Part shown: positions 41,146 to 49,559 of the stretch, in pieces
Position numbering within the stretch: position 1 is the first letter of the stretch
How the letters are laid out: each line of letters begins with the position of its first letter
Assembly: GCF_000735525.1 (NCBI RefSeq)
Contig: NZ_JMPR01000038.1
Coordinates: 62,001-126,000, forward strand
Length of the DNA: 64,000 nucleotides
Direction of reading: 5' to 3'
From: Tatumella ptyseos ATCC 33301
Lineage (GTDB): Bacteria > Pseudomonadota > Gammaproteobacteria > Enterobacterales > Enterobacteriaceae
Program-made: the position numbers and the translations under genes
The notes under the pieces: generated by a model
The model's input: only the letters and a program-made list of their open reading frames with translations
Database searches by the model: none
What the model was told of the DNA's origin: nothing

Positions 41146-42048
41146 TTGAGCGAATCCACTATAATCCTTGCTAAAGAATCAATTTCAGAAGGAATTGAGG
41201 CAAAAAAAATAAATGAAATAAGAACCCTTAGTGATGATGAACTTGAAACATATGATAAAAAAACAAATATACTTATGGAGTTTGTGAACGATTTTTCTTT
41301 AGTAGAATATGTAAAATTGAACTATGAGTCACTAATGGAACTTCTGAGTGAAACAATTATAAAAGCAGCAAAAGAGCCTTCCTTCATTGGTTCATATCCA
41401 TTCAAAACCTTCCCATCCCTTTTTAACTCACGAATACTGAACTATCTGATGTCAGTGAAAACTTTACTCGAACATATGGAAACTAGTATTAACAGGCGGT
41501 ACGGGGAGGAATCAACAGAACTTCTCGAATTTAAATCGCTGACGGCAAATGAATTTGACAGTAAATTTTCATATAGGTTCATGTATAAGCTCAGAAATTT
41601 TGTTCAGCACTGTGGAATGCCTCCACTTTCGCACACTATATCAAAATCACTTGATGAAGTCAGTAATACTGTAAGTGTAGAGTTAATTGTCTATTTTATA
41701 AGAGATAAATTAATTCAGGGATTCTCAAAGTGGGGGGCTCAGGTAAAGGCTGACTTAAAACAGATGGATGAATCCTTCCCAACAATCCCGATTATTAATG
41801 AACACATAAATTCCATTTTTAAAATTTATGTTATATTCAATGAAAAATATCACATAACTAAAGCTTTAGAAGCGAAAGAGTATATAATAGATTTCATTGG
41901 AGAGAGAGAAAATTACATTGATGATGAATATATTATAGCGAAAATAAAGAAAACCGAAACAGGCTTGAGTATAAACAAAAAAACCATTCCCACATCAGCA
42001 CTTCAGAAGATATCCGATTTTTATATAATAAAAGAACATTTATTTTAG
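41146..42048 (+). CDS. HEPN-like protein, 300 residues
   Basis: A helical AT-rich protein with KLRNFVQHCGMP (Arg150, His155), an R-x4-H HEPN-type motif, and no other recognised domain. The start is TTG 41146, which has GGGAGG 5 bp upstream; an earlier TTG at 41113 has none. It is convergent with the metallo-beta-lactamase gene. It could be an RNA-targeting effector, but the family is not known to me. Confidence 0.5.
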   Translation: MSESTIILAKESISEGIEAKKINEIRTLSDDELETYDKKTNILMEFVNDFSLVEYVKLNYESLMELLSETIIKAAKEPSFIGSYPFKTFPSLFNSRILNYLMSVKTLLEHMETSINRRYGEESTELLEFKSLTANEFDSKFSYRFMYKLRNFVQHCGMPPLSHTISKSLDEVSNTVSVELIVYFIRDKLIQGFSKWGAQVKADLKQMDESFPTIPIINEHINSIFKIYVIFNEKYHITKALEAKEYIIDFIGERENYIDDEYIIAKIKKTETGLSINKKTIPTSALQKISDFYIIKEHLF

Positions 42049-42437
42049 CAATGAAAATAACTCACAAAATAATATTTTTCAGATAAACCAGCGGATATCA
42101 CTGGTTGAGTTAATATATTTCTCGGACTATGTGTAACTGTAACTGATGCCTGAGACTAAACATCGGCAGGTCACCAGCCCGTCTTATACATGGCGTGACC
42201 TACTCCCCGTTGATTAATATACCTCAATGCTAGTCATATTGTTGAGACTGCCAATGTCCGCACTTAAATCACAGCGGACCTTCAGTCCTTTTAACTAGTC
42301 CACTGAGTGCCAAATACGAAAGTGGATAATAACATTTGTTAGATCTAAAGGGTGCAGGTTCAAAGGTGCCGCACTAACGGGAACTTTGTGATAAGTAATG
42401 TTTCTTGGAGTTTTTTAGGGAGGCTCCCTCCCTTAAA
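42049..42437. other. Intergenic region between convergent cargo genes
   Basis: About 390 bp. I see no gene, no clear hairpin terminator and no tRNA. A stretch near 42195-42225 looked like insertion-sequence debris but could not be supported. Confidence 0.5.
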
Positions 42438-43742
42438 TCAATACTCATATTGAACATATACACCTTGTTTACGATCTGCGGTATGCACAACCGAGCTGCT
42501 GAGATCTCCCTGCACCTGGGGATGTGGATGGTGCTTTGTGCCAGATGCACAATGTAAAAATTGCGCAGGAGCAAGCAAACTAGCATTACCTAATTCCCAC
42601 GAATGTTGAGAGCCATGGTGAGGAACCTGTACCAAGCCAATTCTTTTCCAGCGTCCTGTTCCCAGATGGTTTTGGATATCTGAAATCACTGATGAAGTAA
42701 GATGAATATCGCCAGTACAGAGTGTAGCCAGCCGATCGGTAGGCTCCTTCGTTTTCCGCATAATAGTATTCAAGCGTGTCCAGCCGAAAAGACGGCTTGA
42801 GAATCTATTTGCGTGCTCACTCACATGAAATTGACAGGATGTTTCTCTCATAGGTGCGGCATACATACATAGCGAAATATTATTCTTGGCTCTGCCAGAG
42901 TGTCCAAAATGTCTTTCATAGCATTCTTTTAGTGTTTTTCTCCAATCTGGAGGGATTTTCGATAAATGCTGGTGTAGGTTAATATTCATGATGGTGTTCT
43001 GAATATCTCTTTTGACATCGGATAATAGACTGCCTGAGTGTCTTGCATACAATTTTCCATTTCGCTGTATAATCAACCCTAGGGTGGCAAAGTCTTTTTC
43101 AGCATTATAAAAGACGAACTCAAAACCCATGTTTAAGGCTTGAATAGAGCGATCATGACGGAGTATTCTAACTCTTGGAACACCAGACATCGTAGAACCC
43201 AAAGAAAAGTAATTCTGACTGAAACGTCTGATATCATCCTCCTGCTGAAAATTGCTCGGTTCTGGTTCAGGCTCATCATCACCGTAAGGAACAGGCGAAG
43301 TACCCGCTCCACCCTCAATCAGTACAATCTCTTCAACACGATCATCAAAATTTTTAGATGTTAGCCATTTAACTGGATTGAGTTGCATTAGCGATGTTGA
43401 GGGTGAAGTGCCTTTTTTGCCCATAACCGAAATTTCTCGCACGGTCTGCGCCCATTCTGAATATGGGAGCACCAGCGTTTTAACACGACAGTTCCTCAGA
43501 ATCTCTTCGACGCCGTTTACGTGATCATTATCGAAATGCGATAACACTAACATATTAATGGATTCTGGCCATCCGTACCGTGTTATTTCCCCTAATACAC
43601 GGTTGAGTGTACTCATGCTTGTGGAGCCACAATCATAAACCCAATTGAAAGTCTCTGTTGCATTCCAGCCTGTGATACTACCTGATTTAAAAGTGCCATT
43701 TCCTACCGGATGAAATCTTTGAGTCACTATAAGCGATGTCAT
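42438..43742 (-). CDS. ComEC-type metallo-beta-lactamase-fold hydrolase
   Basis: A 434-residue MBL-fold enzyme. Metal-binding HFDNDH lies at residues 69-74 (HxDxDH type), and the C-terminal part has ATLCTGDIHL and VQVPHHGSQHS, like the stand-alone ComEC/Rec2 nuclease domain. Substrate is probably nucleic acid or a phosphodiester. It has no membrane part. It lies where phage dam has been broken, so it came with an inserted cargo block. Similar enzymes are found in conflict systems; no partner is certain here. Confidence 0.7.
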   Translation of the reverse strand: MTSLIVTQRFHPVGNGTFKSGSITGWNATETFNWVYDCGSTSMSTLNRVLGEITRYGWPESINMLVLSHFDNDHVNGVEEILRNCRVKTLVLPYSEWAQTVREISVMGKKGTSPSTSLMQLNPVKWLTSKNFDDRVEEIVLIEGGAGTSPVPYGDDEPEPEPSNFQQEDDIRRFSQNYFSLGSTMSGVPRVRILRHDRSIQALNMGFEFVFYNAEKDFATLGLIIQRNGKLYARHSGSLLSDVKRDIQNTIMNINLHQHLSKIPPDWRKTLKECYERHFGHSGRAKNNISLCMYAAPMRETSCQFHVSEHANRFSSRLFGWTRLNTIMRKTKEPTDRLATLCTGDIHLTSSVISDIQNHLGTGRWKRIGLVQVPHHGSQHSWELGNASLLAPAQFLHCASGTKHHPHPQVQGDLSSSVVHTADRKQGVYVQYEY

Positions 43743-43813
43743 TTTTCTTCCTTAAACTGAACCACATTCAAATATATGTTAATTGACACTCATCACCCCA
43801 AGCATACATATAA

Positions 43814-44106
43814 CTATATGCTATCCGGTGTATTCAGAAAACCAAACATCAACGATTCTTCTATCACAAAAGCTTCGGGTACTACAGACAACATCTGGCA
43901 CAGATTAATCAAATCAGGGTTCACGTCTGCCAACAGGAAATCAGCGTGTTTTGTTGAATTCATGAAACGCCCACAAACGGCTCAATCAGCCGCTTGCCGG
44001 CAGGAATGTATTGTTCCAGGTCTGCAAGCTGTGAGAATTTACCACCAGCCCATTTCAGGAACGGTCGGCGCCGTACTGTTTCCCGGATTTCGATAGCATT
44101 CGTCAT
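43814..44106 (-). pseudogene. dam DNA adenine methylase, truncated and frameshifted
   Basis: Starts at ATG 44106 (overlapping the upstream gene) as MTNAIEIRETVRRRPFLKWA, with the Dam motif FLKWAGGK and then IEPFVG. A small deletion shifts the frame. The shifted frame continues STKHADFLLADVNPDLINLC and stops at 43814. The DPPY catalytic motif and C-terminal half are missing. Confidence 0.85.
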
Positions 44107-44534
44107 ACCAGGTACCCCGCCACCAGTTCTGTTGCATTTATCCGGCCAGCAAGTGGACATTCAGATACGTAATACCGGCATTTGTTTTTGGTCAGGCACT
44201 CTTCACGGTGACGGGCGGCAATCGTCCGAAGGTGATCACTGTGTGTTGAATCAAAAGCTGCTAGCCATTCAGTGGCTGCACGATTCCAGAGTTGCTTTTT
44301 CTCCAGTCCTTCCGCCGCCATTGCATGAGCAACATATTTTGGGCTCGTGGCCGCTGGATCCTCAGCCGGAAAATAGTGCTGTTTGTCACGGTCAATGCGT
44401 CCGGTCTTGATCAGCGCCTTAATCGCCCGGTTGTACTGGATCTTTGAACCGCCCACCGCGGCGTAAATATCACAGGACTTCACCGGGTGTTTCTCTACAA
44501 TCACAGCGATAATTCTGTTTTCAAGTTCCATCAT
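44103..44534 (-). CDS. Phage winged-helix protein, unknown
   Basis: A ~143-residue protein with a predicted winged helix at residues ~1-55 (IIAVIVEKHPVKSCDIYAAV, YNRAIKALIKTGRIDRD). The C-terminus has Cys/His residues (EECLTKNKCRYYVSECPLAG) that might bind zinc. It lies between the O-like gene and dam. Start ATG 44534 or 44531 behind a G-rich ribosome-binding site. Confidence 0.65.
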   Translation of the reverse strand: MMELENRIIAVIVEKHPVKSCDIYAAVGGSKIQYNRAIKALIKTGRIDRDKQHYFPAEDPAATSPKYVAHAMAAEGLEKKQLWNRAATEWLAAFDSTHSDHLRTIAARHREECLTKNKCRYYVSECPLAGRINATELVAGYLV

Positions 44535-45412
44535 GCCCCCCTGAAACCGGCAGGTATTTCGGTATCCGGTGTGTCGATTGTCGTAATGCCCCGCTCTCCG
44601 GGCCTGGCCCAGCGCCCGTTTAATTTCTGAGGGCGCCCGGCGGCATCCCATTTGCCTGCACGCTGCAGGTAGCCCGGGAAGTTTTTCGGTATGAACAACG
44701 TGGCCGGCCGGAGATATTGTTCCTGCTCCGTTCCCCGCCAGTCTTCGGTTTTGTAATCGACAACCAGTTGCAGTTCTTCGGGAGTATATTTCTCCCGCAG
44801 GCGGGCCCGGATATTTTCCAGTGATGAATTCGAGGCTGTGAAACGTGAGCCAGTGGTCAGGTTGAGGTGTTTTAAAACCTGTTTCGCCTGGTCAGTGATG
44901 ACCACTTCAGGGTCGGGTTGCGGCGTAACCTGACAAAGGGGTTTTGATTTTACTGATGGATCTGGTGTTGAAGTTACTGACGGATCCCCCCCGGATTCTG
45001 ACGGGTCAAAAATATCGTTTTTGCCGGATTCTGACGCGTCGGATTTTGATGCGTCAGATTCTGACTCGTCATATTTTGATGCGTCAGATTCTGACGGGTC
45101 AGATGCTGGCAGGTGAGATAAAGCAGCCTTCCGAAGCTTAGCGATATTCAGGCGATAGATATTTGGTGCATTCCGGTTACCCGCCCGGCGTTGCTGACGG
45201 GTGAGCCAGCCGCCCTCCTCCAGCTTACTGATGGCAGTACGGACCGTTGAGGGACCTGCACCCAGCTGCCGGGCAATCGTCCCGATACTTGGCCAGCAGA
45301 CTCCCTCGTCATTGCTGAAATCAGCAAGGCGGGCCATGATTGCTACACTGGTCAGTTTCATACCCGCTGCAGCACAACCGTCCCAGACGTACGAACTTAA
45401 TTTCACACTCAT
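44531..45412 (-). CDS. Replication initiation protein (O-like, with conserved phage C-terminal domain)
   Basis: A 293-residue replication protein. N-terminal winged helix ~15-95 (DEGVCWPSIGTIARQLGAGP). The middle (~100-150) is low-complexity Ser/Asp/Glu encoded by 15-bp repeats. The C-terminal domain ~185-270 matches the conserved phage C-terminal domain (LREKYTPEELQLVVDYKTED, YLRPATLFIPKNFPGYLQRA). As in lambda O, the repeats inside the gene are the likely origin. No P-like helicase loader follows, so it presumably recruits the host helicase itself or through another protein. Confidence 0.8.
   Translation of the reverse strand: MSVKLSSYVWDGCAAAGMKLTSVAIMARLADFSNDEGVCWPSIGTIARQLGAGPSTVRTAISKLEEGGWLTRQQRRAGNRNAPNIYRLNIAKLRKAALSHLPASDPSESDASKYDESESDASKSDASESGKNDIFDPSESGGDPSVTSTPDPSVKSKPLCQVTPQPDPEVVITDQAKQVLKHLNLTTGSRFTASNSSLENIRARLREKYTPEELQLVVDYKTEDWRGTEQEQYLRPATLFIPKNFPGYLQRAGKWDAAGRPQKLNGRWARPGERGITTIDTPDTEIPAGFRGA
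44993..45115. repeat. 15-bp iterons, probable phage replication origin
   Basis: Six tandem 15-bp units (45026-45115; consensus GGATTCTGACGCGTC with related variants), plus one outlier at 44993-45007, all inside the O-like gene. In lambda the origin is a set of iterons inside gene O. The unit length keeps the reading frame (five codons). Confidence 0.7.
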
Positions 45413-45591
45413 TGTTCTACCTTCCTGAATTTCTTTGGCCAGTCACGCCGCGGACAGACACAGTCAAACTCATACCCCGGGCGCCGGTATATAACCCGCT
45501 GATGAACGATATCGATACCCACGGTTTCAACTGTGACATCCCGCCAATCCATGTACTTCTCAACCCACGGTTTAATGATTTCGTCTTCCAC
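45409..45591 (-). CDS. Small phage protein, DUF4222-like
   Basis: A 60-residue protein ([20 protein letters not shown], then [17 protein letters not shown]), resembling DUF4222. The start is GTG 45591, 8 bp behind GGAGG; the open frame runs further upstream without a site. It overlaps the O-like gene by 4 bp. Confidence 0.6.
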   Translation of the reverse strand: MEDEIIKPWVEKYMDWRDVTVETVGIDIVHQRVIYRRPGYEFDCVCPRRDWPKKFRKVEQ

Positions 45592-45775
45592 ATGCGGCCC
45601 TCCGGTTATTCTGGCTGGCCACAACACCCACAGCCCACTCCGCAAAGCTGTGGTTCACCGGCACCCATTGGCCATGTACCATCACCACATAACAGTAAAT
45701 AACCGGAGTCTTTCCACCTGTGACCGGTAGTACCCTGAGTTGCGGTAGTCTTCGTTCTGCTGTTAGAATGTTCAT
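45572..45775 (-). CDS. Small phage protein, unknown
   Basis: A 67-residue protein starting at ATG 45775 ([20 protein letters not shown]), overlapping the DUF4222-like gene by 20 bp in another frame. I do not recognise the family. Its place between CII-like and O-like genes is normal for early phage genes. Confidence 0.55.
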   Translation of the reverse strand: MNILTAERRLPQLRVLPVTGGKTPVIYCYVVMVHGQWVPVNHSFAEWAVGVVASQNNRRAACGRRNH

Positions 45776-45779
45776 GCGA

Positions 45780-46328
45780 TTATTTCTCCACACAAGTTTT
45801 GGTCGCACCCGAACGCCCTGAGCTGCAACTTGGGGCGTTCACCTTTTCTGCCTCGCAATAAATCCTGTAAACCAGAGTTGTGTGCTCCTGTAATTTGCTG
45901 ATGACCAGATAAAGTTCATCGTCTATAGCTTCCCTTTCGTGACGCTCAATGACTCCATCTTCAATCGCTTCCCTGACCTGTTTGGAGTAAGCCGCTATCT
46001 GCTCCAGGGCTTCCAGCAGGCGCTGGTTAATGTCTGCATTGTCGATTTCACCGAGGTCCGGCGGCATTGGTACAAAGACACCACCTGAAGCTCTAGCGAC
46101 AGCATGTGCAACATGGTTAGTTCCACCCGCTTTCTGCAATACATCTGCCCAACCCATCGGGAAAACCTGATCACCAATGTGACGAAGTCTGTTAAACAGT
46201 GCGTTTTCAGTAACTCCGATCCAGTCGGAGGCTTCTGCATAACCACCAGGTAAATCAGTGATACTTTTCTTCACAGACTGGATGTACCAGTCCGGCTGCT
46301 TTTCTACTTTCCAGTTCCTCTGATCCAC
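45780..46328 (-). CDS. YmfL/CII-like phage regulatory protein
   Basis: A 182-residue protein of the e14 YmfL/phage CP76 family ([20 protein letters not shown], then [20 protein letters not shown]). The first half holds an HTH-like DNA-binding region and the second a helical part. It may act like CII in the lysis/lysogeny choice. GTG start with GAGG 9 bp upstream. This is one of the features that tie the prophage to e14. Confidence 0.8.
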   Translation of the reverse strand: MDQRNWKVEKQPDWYIQSVKKSITDLPGGYAEASDWIGVTENALFNRLRHIGDQVFPMGWADVLQKAGGTNHVAHAVARASGGVFVPMPPDLGEIDNADINQRLLEALEQIAAYSKQVREAIEDGVIERHEREAIDDELYLVISKLQEHTTLVYRIYCEAEKVNAPSCSSGRSGATKTCVEK

Positions 46329-46378
46329 GGTGAATGCCTCTTAGCTGTGGTTTAACTACTTAGCCCTTTTGCATACTC

Positions 46379-46603
46379 TTAATCCAAATACAGATCCGGA
46401 CGGAGGCGAGCCCGGGGAACACCGGTAACCTTTTCCACTAACAAAACATGTTTTGACGGGGTTTTCTGTTCCCGATTCAGCCAGTTCCATATCTGTTGCT
46501 GCTTTACGTTTGAAGATGAAGCCTGAGAAATTTTCCGGGCAAGTTCTGACTGACCGCCCGCAATTTCAATGGCTTCCTTTAAAGCATCGGTCTCGGTCTT
46601 CAT
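46379..46603 (-). CDS. Cro-like repressor (YdaS type)
   Basis: A 74-residue HTH protein: residues ~16-50 (GGQSELARKISQASSSNVKQ, QQIWNWLNREQKTPSKH). It is divergent from cI across a 120-bp operator region, the Cro position. Confidence 0.85.
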   Translation of the reverse strand: MKTETDALKEAIEIAGGQSELARKISQASSSNVKQQQIWNWLNREQKTPSKHVLLVEKVTGVPRARLRPDLYLD

Positions 46604-46723
46604 ACATTCTCTCGATAAGGTGATTTTTCAGTTGTGAGCATACAACATCAACAACCAATATAACAACTTTTAGGTGTTGGATAGTTAAAACATAAAGTTG
46701 TAATGTGCGCATAAATAGAGGAG
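46604..46723. promoter_or_regulatory. Right operator region between cro and cI
   Basis: Holds ACAACTTTTAGGTGT (46663-46677) and ACAACTTTATGTTTT on the minus strand (~46689-46703), plus ACAAC half-sites near 46642-46655. The same motif occurs once more at the left operator (48393-48407). The 15-bp motif is the probable CI/Cro site. Confidence 0.65.
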
Positions 46724-47422
46724 ATGGTTGTGGGCACATTAGGCGAGCGTTTGCGCGAATCCAGAGAAAAGAAAAAATTAAGTCAGCAGGAACTGGCTGA
46801 TAAGGTTGGTGTTTCTCAGCAGGCGATAGGTAAGATCGAAAGCGGAGTCACCCAAAATCCCAGGAATCTAAAAGTCATCGCTGCCGCGCTTGATGTGGCC
46901 GAACATTGGCTTCAGTTTGGAGAAGTCGATACTAATGATCAGAAAACTGAATACGTGAACAAGGAATGTGAGGAGACATCCAGGGATTCGAAAATATTCA
47001 CAGAGATACCAATATTGGATATTGAATTATCTGATAGTGACGGATATTCGGCCGAGGTAATAGAAAGCGAGGGATCGACCTTTCCTTTCCGTAAAGATGA
47101 CTTTCTTAGAAACAATAGTGTCACGCCGTCGAACGCCAGAATTGTCAAAATAAACGGTAGCAGCCTTTACCCTGTTTTGAAAAATGGTGATATGGTTGCC
47201 GTTGACCTTAGTAACACATATCCCGTGAGAGACGATGATTTGTACGCAATTCGAGACGGTGTATTGTTACGGGTTAAAATACTGATTAACCGCCCGGATG
47301 GTGGGCTATTACTTCGCAGTTTTAATAAAGAGGAATACCCGGACGAAATTCTGACTTTAGCAGAAAAAGAGCAAAGGATAACTGTGATTGGCCGGGTATT
47401 CTGGTCGTCAAGAAGCTGGTAA
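46724..47422 (+). CDS. CI-like repressor with S24 peptidase domain
   Basis: A ~230-residue repressor. N-terminal XRE HTH (~5-60: GERLRESREKKKLSQQELAD, KVGVSQQAIGKIESG). The C-terminal LexA/S24 fold has catalytic-type Ser in NGSSLYPVLKNGDMVAVD and Lys in LLRVKIL. The usual Ala-Gly or Cys-Gly cleavage dipeptide is absent from the whole protein, so RecA-driven self-cleavage may not occur. The start is ATG 46724 or, better placed behind GAGGAG, GTG 46730. It overlaps the convergent BRCT gene by 15 bp. Confidence 0.85.
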   Translation: MVVGTLGERLRESREKKKLSQQELADKVGVSQQAIGKIESGVTQNPRNLKVIAAALDVAEHWLQFGEVDTNDQKTEYVNKECEETSRDSKIFTEIPILDIELSDSDGYSAEVIESEGSTFPFRKDDFLRNNSVTPSNARIVKINGSSLYPVLKNGDMVAVDLSNTYPVRDDDLYAIRDGVLLRVKILINRPDGGLLLRSFNKEEYPDEILTLAEKEQRITVIGRVFWSSRSW

Positions 47423-48127
47423 AAAACGGATAAGATCATCTTCAGTGATGATCTTGATACCCGTCAGGAGCTCATCCCGATAGCTGATAGCCTTTTCAAT
47501 TTTCCTGCCATGTGCTGAGAACCTCCAGGCTTTCGAAGATAGAGTGCCAACAACAAGATAATTGATTTTCTTAGTAATTGAATCTTTAATATCGCCACCA
47601 GCATCGACTATTCTTTTTGATATTACGGATCTATTTCCGCACAGAAAAGTGCCTGTAAGGCAAAAAGTTGAACCTGAGAAATCTATGCTGTCTATTTCAT
47701 CGCATGGCAAACGAGTAGATAACCCCTCAACTACACCATCATCAAGATTTGCCCCGGAAAATGCACAAATTGCATTATAAAGCCGCCTGCTTTCTTCTTC
47801 CGTTACCACCTTATCAGCTAGTATTTCTTTAACTAACTTGTATAGGTCCTTCCCCGGATAGTTGTTCTTCAACGTACTGTTTTGTCTCAGCCACCAATTG
47901 AGATACCTGATTTCCTCCTCTGAAAGTGAACGGTCTGCTGCAATACCCTTACAAAGCCCCGTTAACAAATTTATATCCGATTCAGCACTATAAAAATCGA
48001 TATTTGGCACATCCAGTAATTCTCGCGGAATATCAGAAAGGAAAGTCTTTATGTCCTCCTTCTCCTGAACGGTGAGTTTGCCCTCTGAAAGGATGTTATT
48101 CACCCGAAAAAGAAGAGACCTAACCAC
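47408..48127 (-). CDS. BRCT-domain protein, main part after in-frame stop
   Basis: Up to 239 residues. Two TerB-like helical repeats (VNNILSEGKLTVQEKEDIKT; LVKEILADKVVTEEESRRLY) lie ahead of a C-terminal BRCT domain (~155-235: STFCLTGTFLCGNRSVISKR, IVDAGGDIKDSITKKINYLV). BRCT domains bind DNA ends or phosphopeptides. A GTG at 48127 could start this part, but it has no clear ribosome-binding site. The piece upstream (48134-48295) is in the same frame, cut off by one TAA. It lies between cI and the left operator, where lambda-like phages keep exclusion genes, but antisense to cI. Confidence 0.75.
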   Translation of the reverse strand: MVRSLLFRVNNILSEGKLTVQEKEDIKTFLSDIPRELLDVPNIDFYSAESDINLLTGLCKGIAADRSLSEEEIRYLNWWLRQNSTLKNNYPGKDLYKLVKEILADKVVTEEESRRLYNAICAFSGANLDDGVVEGLSTRLPCDEIDSIDFSGSTFCLTGTFLCGNRSVISKRIVDAGGDIKDSITKKINYLVVGTLSSKAWRFSAHGRKIEKAISYRDELLTGIKIITEDDLIRFLPAS

Positions 48128-48133
48128 ATGATT

Positions 48134-48295
48134 TTATGATATTTCTTCCGCTTCCCTCAACCATGTAGCGAGATAAACAATTTCAATATCATTCACCTTA
48201 CCATCTGACAAAATACCATCGATAATACTCACTAAGTTGTTGAAAAGCTTATCTCTAATCATCGAATAATTATAAATTTCCGTCCCTGAAATCAT
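48134..48295 (-). CDS. N-terminal part of the BRCT-domain gene, ended by an in-frame TAA
   Basis: A 53-residue frame with a GGAGG ribosome-binding site before ATG 48295 (MISGTEIYNYSMIRDKLF, then VSIIDGILSDGKVNDIEIVY). It ends at TAA 48134-48136; without that codon the frame runs on as N-H-V-V-R into the BRCT part. It is homologous to the TerB-like repeats downstream, so one original gene is likely. Confidence 0.7.
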   Translation of the reverse strand: MISGTEIYNYSMIRDKLFNNLVSIIDGILSDGKVNDIEIVYLATWLREAEEIS

Positions 48296-48376
48296 ACAAC
48301 CTCCATTTAGTTTTCCTATATCGATACTCCTTTTTTCTATTTCATTCAAACCACATAAAGTTGTTGGCAGTCCACA

Positions 48377-48407
48377 TGACAACAACTAAATTACACCTTA
48401 AAGTTGT
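48377..48407. promoter_or_regulatory. Left operator (OL)
   Basis: The minus-strand motif ACAACTTTAAGGTGT (48393-48407) matches the right-operator site at 14 of 15 positions, with an ACAAC half-site just left of it. It stands between the BRCT gene and the plus-strand int operon, so CI probably controls both. Confidence 0.65.
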
Positions 48408-48929
48408 TATGATATTTCTAACACACAGCTAAGCCGACGGTGATAGGTAACACCGGTGATGCAACTCAGCATCCAGAGTCGTATGGTGATGCCCGACCGG
48501 GGCGCCGCAGCGGAACACATAAAAACGGAGAATGATATCGATACAGGAAAACGTTAAAGGCCGAAGCCACTGCGTCAATGTGGCACACAACGAAGAGGGT
48601 GTTACGCCGGATATATGGCCAGCACCTGTGTAACCTCCCCTGGCGGCATGGTTGTCAGGTCGCAAAGGCAGCGTTACGGGCAACGCGGCGTAAGGTGGTC
48701 AAATGTAATGCCCTCTTCGTTGTGTAAACACCCGACGGTGATAAGGCTCCTTAACTGATTGCTGGTTCAACTCCAGCGCACAGCCCTCTCCAGTGTGGAG
48801 AACCACCGGCTGTGGATTGTTGCAGTAGTCCACCAGCCACTCTAAAGCTACTGAATTTAGCACCCGACTGGTGAGGGATTTTTGCAACCAAAAATCAACG
48901 ATTGCAGTCGTTTAGTGGAGAAATAAATT
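48408..48929 (+). other. Left-operon leader with tiny frames and RNA structure
   Basis: About 520 bp without a standard gene. It holds a 33-codon frame (48532-48633, ACGGAG just upstream; starts MISIQENVKGRSHCVNVAHN) and a 36-codon frame in the -1 phase (48648-48758; ends SSLCKHPTVIRLLN). These may be pieces of one small phage protein. CGACGGTGATA occurs at 48434 and 48731. A large inverted repeat is listed separately. Confidence 0.5.
48585..48725 (+). other. Large inverted-repeat structure, candidate structured RNA
   Basis: Outer arms of 15 bp pair perfectly (ACACAACGAAGAGGG at 48585 with CCCTCTTCGTTGTGT at 48711). A second pair TTACGCCG (48602) and CGGCGTAA (~48686) is nested inside. A transcript from the left promoter could fold into one ~140-nt structure. 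It could be an antitermination site, an RNA regulator, or an accident of the tiny coding frames. Confidence 0.45.
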
Positions 48930-49559
48930 ATGTCCTGGATTTATACAAACAGCGGTGAGCACTTCAATTTCATCAGCCCACGGCCTGAGCAAATCTGTAT
49001 CGACGATATCGCTTGCGGGCTGTCCAATATCTGCAGGTTCACCGGCCAGCTGAATGAGTTTTACAGTGTGGCCCAGCACTCAGTTCTGGCCAGCCATATC
49101 GTGCCACCGGAATTTGCCTTTGAAGCACTAATGCATGATGCCCAGGAAGCCTATCTCGGTGATGTGTCTTCTCCGCTTAAAGGCTTGCTGCCTGATTACC
49201 GACGGATTGAACGTATTGTTGAAATGGTGATCCGGATGAATTATGGACTGCCGGCAGTAATGAGTTCAGTGGTTAAACATGCAGACCTTACCTTACTGGC
49301 TACAGAACGCCGCGATTTCGACCTGGATGATGGTACGCCGTGGCCCATTTTGGAGGGTATCGAACCTCTCGCCAGTGTGATCAGTCCCCTGACACCCCGC
49401 CAGGCCATGATCCAGTTTCTTAACCGGTTCTATGAGCTCTATTCGCAGTATGTTTCAGACCTGCTGGTTATGCGTATTTCACTGGATAACGTAAACCACC
49501 AGCTTACCGATGCAGGTATTAATGCCATTAGTGCCCAAACAAAACAGGAAGCTGATTAA
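48930..49559 (+). CDS. YfdR-like HD-domain phosphohydrolase
   Basis: A 209-residue HD-domain enzyme like YfdR of prophage CPS-53, a 5'-deoxynucleotidase type. Metal ligands are in VAQHSVLAS and MHDAQEAYLGDV (residues ~47 and 71-82), with HADLTLLATERRD further on. It probably acts on nucleotide pools during phage growth. Next gene overlaps by 1 bp. Confidence 0.85.
   Translation: MSWIYTNSGEHFNFISPRPEQICIDDIACGLSNICRFTGQLNEFYSVAQHSVLASHIVPPEFAFEALMHDAQEAYLGDVSSPLKGLLPDYRRIERIVEMVIRMNYGLPAVMSSVVKHADLTLLATERRDFDLDDGTPWPILEGIEPLASVISPLTPRQAMIQFLNRFYELYSQYVSDLLVMRISLDNVNHQLTDAGINAISAQTKQEAD

Noticed and set aside
42195-42225. Possible insertion-sequence remnant
   Set aside because: Only a vague resemblance to an insertion-sequence end; no transposase frame or inverted repeat could be shown.
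44993-45115. Tandem repeats that might suggest a CRISPR array
   Set aside because: Units are 15 bp, contiguous without spacers, and keep the reading frame of a replication gene; iterons fit better.
48429-48887. Two minus-strand frames of 84 and 62 codons in the left-operon leader
   Set aside because: They lie opposite the expected left transcript, have no clear ribosome-binding sites and look like shadows of the tiny plus-strand frames and RNA structure.
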